From NCBI GenBank assembly GCA_913056235.1, contig CAJXMW010000001.1, forward strand, positions 1 through 64,000: DNA of 64,000 bases. The letters are read 5' to 3'. Position numbers and translations under genes: made by a program. Each line of letters begins with the position of its first letter. Positions within the stretch are counted from its first letter, which is position 1. The notes below the pieces were generated by a model. It made no database searches. It had not been told where the DNA came from and was given only the letters and a program-made list of their open reading frames with translations. The stretch comes from an uncultured Fodinibius sp. GTDB taxonomy: Bacteria > Bacteroidota > Rhodothermia > Balneolales > Balneolaceae. This document shows, piece by piece, positions 58,723-64,000 of the stretch.

Positions 58723-59652
58723 CTACAATTCTGATTTAATCTGATCAATAACTTTGATGGCCCCTTCGCTAAGCAGTGCCTGCGCGGCGGCATGTCCCAG
58801 CTCACCGGCTTCACCTACCGACTTCTTCTCTTCAAAATCGTACCGCTCACTTCCATCCAACGTAAGTGCCACAGCTTTAAAGTGGACATGACCGTCTTCT
58901 ATAAATGCGTACGCTCCCACCGGGGCACTGCATCCAGCCTCCATATCGTGCAGAAAATCCCGCTCAATGGTCGTACACAATGCGGTTTCATCATGATTCA
59001 ATTGCGATACAATTTCTTCCATCTCCGTATCTCCCTCCCGAATCATCACCGCCATAGCTCCCTGCGCGGCGGCCGAAACCATCCAGTCGAGATACTGATC
59101 GATATGATGGCCAAGGTCGATTCGCTGCAAACCGGCAGCAGCAAAGATGGCAGCATCCCAACCCTTGGTTTCCACTTTCTCCAGGCGCGTATTCACATTG
59201 CCACGTATATTCACAACCTGATGGTTGGGATACCGATTAAGCCACTGTGCACGCCGGCGGTTACTGCCCGTCGCAATTGTTGCTTCATACTCAGGATCAT
59301 CCAAAAAGTCGGTTCCCTTTGACGTAACCAGCGTATCGCGGGGATCAGCACGATCTAAAATAGCCGCTACTTTTAAGGGCAGAGGATTCTCAGTCGGCAA
59401 ATCTTTGAAAGAATGCACGGCAATATCGATCTCATCGTTGAGCTGGGCATCATCCAGTGCCTTGGTAAACACACCTTTGCCACCCATTTCGGTAAGCGGG
59501 GTGGTCTGATCCCTGTCGCCTTCGGACTTAACAAAAATAAGCTCTGTTTCATAGCCGAGCTCTTCCAATTTGGCGGCAACCTGTTTCGCTTGCCACGTGG
59601 CAAGCTGACTATCGCGGGTACCAATGCGAATGACGTTTTTCTTACTCATCAT
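58723..59652 (-). CDS. hemC: Hydroxymethylbilane synthase (porphobilinogen deaminase)
   Basis: Polymerises four porphobilinogens to hydroxymethylbilane, about 309 residues from ATG 59652. IRIGTRDSQLATWQAKQVA is the N-terminal signature, with HSFKDLPTE, GSNRRRAQW and NIRGNVNTRL following. The dipyrromethane cofactor is attached at Cys241 in EAGCSAPVGAY. The start lies inside hemA (overlap about 11 bases), so translation is coupled; a second ATG at 59649 is also possible. Confidence 0.96.
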   Translation of the reverse strand: MMSKKNVIRIGTRDSQLATWQAKQVAAKLEELGYETELIFVKSEGDRDQTTPLTEMGGKGVFTKALDDAQLNDEIDIAVHSFKDLPTENPLPLKVAAILDRADPRDTLVTSKGTDFLDDPEYEATIATGSNRRRAQWLNRYPNHQVVNIRGNVNTRLEKVETKGWDAAIFAAAGLQRIDLGHHIDQYLDWMVSAAAQGAMAVMIREGDTEMEEIVSQLNHDETALCTTIERDFLHDMEAGCSAPVGAYAFIEDGHVHFKAVALTLDGSERYDFEEKKSVGEAGELGHAAAQALLSEGAIKVIDQIKSEL

Positions 59653-60907
59653 CTGCTTTGGTTTCGAGCTTAAACATATCATTCACAACCTTAGTTACCT
59701 GCTCAGATTCGTGATGGTCACGCAGGTGCTCGATGGAGTAAGCGGCAATTTTATTCACGATACGCCGCGTCAGATTCTCAACCTTTTCTTTGTCGGTATC
59801 GGAAATCTTGTTTTTAAAAAAATCAAATTCATCTTCGCGGATCGCATCAAACTTACTCGTCAGCGCTTTAATCGTCGGTACTACCTTCTGCTTGCTAAGC
59901 CAATTCTTGTAATCTGTCAGCTCATCGTCAATAATCTTCTTGACGAGCGGAATATTTTCTTCGCGCTTGCGATACGCCTCGTCGGTTACATCCGTCAGAA
60001 AATCCATATTGGCCAGATCCACAAAGTCCAGATCACCAATTTCGGGATCGATATTACGGGGCACCGACAAATCCACCATCACCTTAAAACTGGGATTGAG
60101 GATTGACGGTTTCATATCATCGAGCTCAATTATAGGCTCCTTAGCTCCTGTTGCCACAATAATCAGATCCGACTCTGCAATTTTCTGCGGCAGCTCTTCC
60201 ATATCGGCCACATCCAGATCAAACCTGCCAGCCACAAATTCGGCTCGGTCACGCGTGCGATTGATCAGCGTTACCTTCTTTGCTCCAAGGTTGATCAGAT
60301 TCTTGCAGGTCACCTTGCCAATCTTGCCGGTTCCGACAAGCAAAATATTTTTGTCCCTGAGATTGTCGAAGGTCTCCACAGCAAACTTAACTGCCGCATA
60401 GGCCGTTGTAGCTGCTCCTTCTCCCAGCGAGGTCTCATTGCGTGATCGCTTGTGCGCCCGAAATACGTGCTGCATCAGGCGATGCAATTCGCCATCAACC
60501 GCATCGAGCTCACTGGCCAACTCATATCCTTCTTTTACTTGATTCACCACCTGCACATCGCCCAGTATCTGAGAGTCGAGCCCTACGGTAACCTGGAACA
60601 AATGTTCAACGGCCCGCTGCCCTTCTTTCTCAAATCCGTAGTTATGGAATTCTTCGAGCGAAGCCCTGGAATAGGTCACCAGCAGGCGAATGAGCTCCTG
60701 GGCGGATACATTTTGCGCGAAAATCTCCGTGCGGTTGCAGGTTGAAACCACAAAAAGACTGTCCATGCCTTCGCGCTTGGCGCCTTCAATAAGCTCCTTC
60801 TTCTGTGCTTCTTTCAAACTGAAGCGTTCGCGCACGTCGATGCTCGCCTCCCAGTGGTTCACACCGACCGCACAAAAATCCGATATTTTAGGAGGTTCTA
60901 CTGACAT
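59642..60907 (-). CDS. hemA: Glutamyl-tRNA reductase
   Basis: NADPH-dependent first step of the C5 pathway, 421 residues. GVNHWEASIDVRERFSL is the N-terminal signature; the catalytic Cys57 is in VSTCNRTEIF. GLDSQILGDVQVVNQVKEGYELA follows. The NADPH loop is VGTGKIGKVTCKNLINLGAKKVTLINRT, and a C-terminal dimerisation helix ends the chain. It abuts the hemH stop directly and overlaps hemC, giving a tight hemH-hemA-hemC unit. Confidence 0.97.
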   Translation of the reverse strand: MSVEPPKISDFCAVGVNHWEASIDVRERFSLKEAQKKELIEGAKREGMDSLFVVSTCNRTEIFAQNVSAQELIRLLVTYSRASLEEFHNYGFEKEGQRAVEHLFQVTVGLDSQILGDVQVVNQVKEGYELASELDAVDGELHRLMQHVFRAHKRSRNETSLGEGAATTAYAAVKFAVETFDNLRDKNILLVGTGKIGKVTCKNLINLGAKKVTLINRTRDRAEFVAGRFDLDVADMEELPQKIAESDLIIVATGAKEPIIELDDMKPSILNPSFKVMVDLSVPRNIDPEIGDLDFVDLANMDFLTDVTDEAYRKREENIPLVKKIIDDELTDYKNWLSKQKVVPTIKALTSKFDAIREDEFDFFKNKISDTDKEKVENLTRRIVNKIAAYSIEHLRDHHESEQVTKVVNDMFKLETKADDE

Positions 60908-62032
60908 CTATTCGGCAGAAACTTTTAGGGATTCCGATTTTGCTTCTTCATCCAATTTAATTTCGTGATCCAGCTTCGCCAACACCTGATCAGAAAGGGC
61001 CTGAATGTATTGGGGATGATCGTTAATACCATCCATCACCTTGAGATTCTCAAACTCGTACCCTTCTTCCTCGAGATCCTCTACGAGCTCAATACCCAGC
61101 TCGAACAGCGTCTCCACGTGATCCGTTACAAACGCAATTGGAATCATCAGAAAATTCTTGATACCGTACTCGATGTGGCGCTCCACCAGCTCGGCCGTGT
61201 TGGGCTGCGTCCACTTTTGCGGACCCACTTTCGACTGATATCCCAGCCAGTAATCGTGATCGTAACCGCGCATCTCCATAATCGCTTCCATCGTCTGATT
61301 GATCTCCGTGGTATAGGGATCACCACTTCTGACCTCGAGCATTGGCGTGCCGTGCGCGCTGAAAATAAAATGCGTTTTCTGGCGCGTTTCCTCATCCATC
61401 TCAGCCAGCGCTTCGTCGATGCGATCATTCATTGCCGAGAGGTAATTCTCATCGAGATGGTAATTCTTTACATGAAATTCCTTCCACGGCGTATCGTGAC
61501 CAAATTTCTCATCACGCTTTGTCTCCCAATCGCGGTAACTGCTTCCGGTGGTTGTCCACGAAAACTGTGGGTACAACGGAACCATCACCGCGTGGGTGAT
61601 GCCGTCCTCGACCATGTCGTCCATCGTAGTCTCGGCAAACGGCAGCCAGTAGCGCATGCAGGTATAAACGTTCACATCGTGCCCAGGAATAACCTTTTTA
61701 AGATGCTTCTCCAGGCCGCGGCGCTGCTTTTCAGTCAAACTGTTAATCGGCGAACAGCAGGTCGAGGTGATGCTATTCTTGCGATTCAGGCAGTGCTTGT
61801 TACCCATACATCCTTTGGGGCAGCCGTTAATTTCTTCATAATCTTCTTGAACATTAGGTGCACGAAATTTGGATATTATCTTCGCGAAAAGATCCTGAAA
61901 TTTGCCGCCGCCCAGCTTAATAATATCCTCATCGCGAAAAAGATTGTATAAAAAGGGTCGGACCGCGTAATCGGCGGTAGGACCGCCAAGATTCATCAAC
62001 ACTACGCCAATTCGTTTCTCGTCTGTCGACAT
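60908..62032 (-). CDS. hemH: Ferrochelatase with a cysteine-rich insertion
   Basis: Inserts Fe2+ into protoporphyrin IX (or a related porphyrin), 374 residues. It starts RIGVVLMNLGGPTADYAVRPFL. The active-site His227 is in FIFSAHGTP and the Glu307 in DHVETLFELG. Between YEEI and SPI, where the family has a short glycine stretch, this protein reads NGCPKGCMGNKHCL and TSTCCSPI, with Cys71, Cys75, Cys81, Cys92 and Cys93. The spacing looks like a metal or iron-sulfur site. First gene of the heme cluster; its terminator and promoter were not identified. Confidence 0.92.
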   Translation of the reverse strand: MSTDEKRIGVVLMNLGGPTADYAVRPFLYNLFRDEDIIKLGGGKFQDLFAKIISKFRAPNVQEDYEEINGCPKGCMGNKHCLNRKNSITSTCCSPINSLTEKQRRGLEKHLKKVIPGHDVNVYTCMRYWLPFAETTMDDMVEDGITHAVMVPLYPQFSWTTTGSSYRDWETKRDEKFGHDTPWKEFHVKNYHLDENYLSAMNDRIDEALAEMDEETRQKTHFIFSAHGTPMLEVRSGDPYTTEINQTMEAIMEMRGYDHDYWLGYQSKVGPQKWTQPNTAELVERHIEYGIKNFLMIPIAFVTDHVETLFELGIELVEDLEEEGYEFENLKVMDGINDHPQYIQALSDQVLAKLDHEIKLDEEAKSESLKVSAE

Positions 62033-62344
62033 TTTGAACTCTGTTCTAGCCTGTTAACAATTTATCTAAGCAGATGATCTGTAGGTTCGTGATCATCAGA
62101 GTAAAGAAACCAATTCTTTGTGAAGGAAATTTGAAGAAGAAGTGTCAAATTCTATTTAGAACGAGTCTATTATGTCTATAAAGGGCTCACCTGAGTACTG
62201 GATTTGAAGTCGGATGAATAAACCACCGACAACATTCATCACCCAACAACCCCAGTCGCCCAATGAGAGATTATTTAAGTCATAATTTGAAATTACTACC
62301 TTCATAGTATATACTTTTAATTGAATTTAGACAAGGTCATTGAT
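62033..62344. other. Intergenic region between hemH and the TlpA-like gene
   Basis: Divergent promoters for hemH and the TlpA-like gene must lie here. Family-B repeat copy 2 is at 62193-62268. No clear promoter could be assigned and no gene was seen. Confidence 0.5.
62193..62268. repeat. Dispersed repeat family B, copy 2
   Basis: GAGTACTGGATTTGAAGTC...GATGAATAAA...TTCATCACCC...CCCCAGTC...ATGAG aligns with 35521-35596 throughout. The CTGG/CCAG pairing is only partly kept, so this copy is decayed. Confidence 0.6.
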
Positions 62345-63424
62345 ATGATGTTAATAAGAGAATTGCTTCTACTTCTGTTAGTATCCCTTTTAGGCGTATT
62401 AATTGCTCGAGGCCAACAACCTGAAACTGACTCCAATTCTTTTCCCACCTCTTTTTCTAATTTGAACGAACAATATCAAGATTCCCTCAAAGCCCAGCAT
62501 GGGGCTATCACCCCTCAATTCCTGCGCTCTTGGAGCGACCGCTACTGGAAGCTGGTCCAGCGTCATCCCAACCATAAACTGGCCCCCGAAGCTGCCCGCA
62601 AGGCCTTGTCCATTTATGCAAAGTTTAACAATCCCAATATATTAGAAGAGAAGCTGAATTCGCTCTCGATGGATGACCGGGCCATGAGCGGGGTCCTTCC
62701 CTTTTGGAAGCAGCCGTTAGACGGAAGTCACACATTGGATCATCCCTATGTTAAAAAATTGCAACGCATTGCGGAACACAGCCAATCTGAGGATGTCCAG
62801 ATTGCCGCTCATTATTACCTAGCCCGTTGGTTTACCAAGTTTAAATACTATGACCAAGCCTTAAACCAACTGAATACGCTGGAACTCAGCTACCATGTCT
62901 ATCCAAGCAATACAAAATATGGTGAAGAAATTGCAAAAATGCGGAACCAGATAGATACATACTCGGCGGGGAAGCCTATGCCTAACTTTACAATCAAAAT
63001 GCTGGATGGAGGTACGTTCACGCAGCAGGCCCTAAAAGACAATGTCACCTTCATCTATTTTTACGGCTCTCACTGTGGCTCATGCACCATCATGTACCCC
63101 AAAATAACCGAACTCTATCGCCAATACAAAGACCAAGGGTTTCAGGTGGTGGGTGTTGGCTACGACTGGAAAGTTCCTTATGGGTTCAACACGCCGGCCG
63201 AGTTTAAGCAATTTGCACAGGAGTATGACATTATGTGGCCACAGACTGTGGATGTATCGTTTTTTACGGATACGTTGAACATGCAAGCCCTTTCCACTGG
63301 CTATCTGATCAATGGCAATAAAAAGATTGTGCGTATCAGCCGCTCGGATGTCGTAACCAATGTCACCGACAATTTCGAGCACACATCCCTGAAGGAAGCG
63401 GTCGGTAAGCTGATTCGAAAATAA
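62345..63424 (+). CDS. TlpA-like thioredoxin-fold protein with CGSC motif
   Basis: About 359 residues from ATG 62345 (AAGG upstream); a TTG at 62321 adds eight. A signal helix (MLIRELLLLLLVSLLGVL) leads to a helical N-terminal domain (about 30-210, FLRSWSDRYWKLVQRH and TPR-like turns). The C-terminal thioredoxin domain has PNFTIKMLDGGTFTQQAL and then YFYGSHCGSCTIMYP with the redox pair Cys244/Cys247. It is a periplasmic thiol-disulfide protein. The helical extension resembles those of the Bacteroidota DUF-TlpA fusions. No cytochrome-assembly genes adjoin. Confidence 0.82.
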   Translation: MMLIRELLLLLLVSLLGVLIARGQQPETDSNSFPTSFSNLNEQYQDSLKAQHGAITPQFLRSWSDRYWKLVQRHPNHKLAPEAARKALSIYAKFNNPNILEEKLNSLSMDDRAMSGVLPFWKQPLDGSHTLDHPYVKKLQRIAEHSQSEDVQIAAHYYLARWFTKFKYYDQALNQLNTLELSYHVYPSNTKYGEEIAKMRNQIDTYSAGKPMPNFTIKMLDGGTFTQQALKDNVTFIYFYGSHCGSCTIMYPKITELYRQYKDQGFQVVGVGYDWKVPYGFNTPAEFKQFAQEYDIMWPQTVDVSFFTDTLNMQALSTGYLINGNKKIVRISRSDVVTNVTDNFEHTSLKEAVGKLIRK

Positions 63425-63475
63425 TACATGCCATATTCACCGGTAATACCCCCCCTCGACCGATGAGGCGCTCAA

Positions 63476-63504
63476 GTCCCCGGCACTTTGGAAGTGCCGG
63501 GGAC
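63476..63504. terminator. Strong hairpin between convergent genes
   Basis: Perfect 13-bp arms GTCCCCGGCACTT / AAGTGCCGGGGAC around TGG. No T-run on either side, but it sits between the convergent TlpA-like and kinase genes, so it may stop transcription from both. Confidence 0.65.
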
Positions 63505-63508
63505 ATAG

Positions 63509-64000
63509 TTAGCTCGTAGGCAACGTAAACCAAAAGCGGGTCCCCTCTCCTACTTCGCTTTCAACATTAATGTTGGTACCGTGAGCGTTGAGAATACTTT
63601 TAACCACGGCCAGGCCAAGTCCCGTACCGCCTTTGTCGCGTGATCGCGCTTTGTCAGTGCGATAAAAACGATCAAACAGCCGGCCCAGATGTTCTTGTGA
63701 GATCCCGATGCCACTGTCCTTAACCTCAACTGTAACCTGTTCGTCATTACATGAATAGCAAAGACTGACGATACCTTCATTGGTGTATTTGATGGCATTG
63801 GAGATCAGGTTATCAATCACCTGTTCGATCTTGCCGGGGTCGCCGGTAGCCTTGCAAGCTCCCTGGTCAATATTCAGCGTGATTCCTTTTTCATCGGCCT
63901 GATCACGGTACTGTTCATCCACATGCCGGGCAATGATAGCCAGGTCGAACTCCTGCATCTCTACAAAATACTCGTCGGAGTCATATCGCTGCAGAGTTTT
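63509..64000 (-). CDS. Sensor histidine kinase, C-terminal part (runs off the window)
   Basis: The reading frame is open to the end of the window, so only the last 164 codons are seen. They hold the end of the dimerisation helix (YDSDEYFVEMQEFDLAIIA) and the HATPase domain: N-box NLISNAIKYTNEG, G1 KDSGIGISQEHLGRLFDRFYRTDKARSR (GIGIS), F-box and G2 GGTGLGLAVVKSILNAHG. This is the usual PhoR/VicK-type kinase core. Input domain and partner regulator lie outside. Confidence 0.9.
   Translation of the reverse strand, partial: KTLQRYDSDEYFVEMQEFDLAIIARHVDEQYRDQADEKGITLNIDQGACKATGDPGKIEQVIDNLISNAIKYTNEGIVSLCYSCNDEQVTVEVKDSGIGISQEHLGRLFDRFYRTDKARSRDKGGTGLGLAVVKSILNAHGTNINVESEVGEGTRFWFTLPTS

Noticed and set aside
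60965-61951. 328-codon plus-strand open frame opposite hemH
   Set aside because: Antisense shadow of ferrochelatase; no supported domain.
1-64000. CRISPR arrays, tRNA or rRNA genes
   Set aside because: No regularly spaced direct repeats with unique spacers and no tRNA cloverleaf or rRNA sequence was noticed; a covariance-model scan would be decisive.

Overview
The window looks like a chromosomal segment of an aerobic, Gram-negative member of the Bacteroidota/Balneolota side of the tree; a Balneolaceae-like organism is my best guess. The reasons are the order of its division and wall (dcw) cluster, which lacks murF, murB and ddl, a PASTA-bearing FtsI, eukaryote-like PruA, S9 peptidase and Omp85/porin types common there, TTG/TAnnTTTG-like promoter signals, and many acidic proteins. 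This is inference from gene content; no rRNA or tRNA gene was seen.

Layout. (1) 1-4189: a very AT-rich 1380-codon gene that reads as the C-terminal part of a STAND/NACHT-type protein with long helical repeats and a terminal phospholipase-D-like domain, a plausible defence gene. (2) 4390-20385: the dcw operon mraZ-rsmH-ftsL-ftsI-murE-mraY-murD-ftsW-murG-murC-ftsQ-ftsA-ftsZ, with a promoter and three 10-bp-spaced TGGG boxes (the MraZ operator) in front and a strong terminator behind. (3) 20386-24517: an accessory block bounded by two direct copies of the ftsZ terminator region. It holds a lipoprotein lacking an obvious start codon, a twice-frameshifted secreted lipase-like pseudogene, and a beta-propeller lipoprotein. 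(4) 25049-39671: housekeeping and accessory genes, including an S9 peptidase, small PH-like membrane proteins (two in tandem), a HisKA_2-type sensor kinase, TauE, PhzF, MutS2, a first HemD-like protein, an Omp85-like barrel, an AhpD-like protein and an SGNH hydrolase. (5) 39668-44064: a minus-strand operon for an iron-binding lipoprotein, an outer-membrane porin, an FMN-binding protein, a 4-TM protein and the flavin transferase ApbE. It is divergent from protoporphyrinogen oxidase (44181) across a perfect 11-bp-arm palindrome, so iron or flavin redox and heme synthesis may be co-regulated. (6) 45654-53223: PruA, a coiled-coil lipoprotein, an epimerase, a fused 4Fe-4S/CDGSH protein, a polytopic membrane protein, DUF3052, DUF423, a YjbR protein and a small membrane protein. 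(7) 53235-62032: a minus-strand heme cluster transcribed hemH-hemA-hemC-hemD-hemE-hemF-hemB-hemL. With hemG it gives the whole C5 route from glutamyl-tRNA to protoheme, with oxygen-dependent late steps. (8) 62345-64000: a TlpA-like thioredoxin and the C-terminal end of a second sensor kinase that runs off the window.

Intergenic spaces carry several families of dispersed palindromic repeats. The most regular is a REP-like element framed by TGTCAT...ATGACA, with four full and two half copies. The least explained parts are the STAND/PLD gene, the iron/flavin operon with its palindrome, a cysteine-rich insertion in ferrochelatase, and the block bounded by duplicated terminators.
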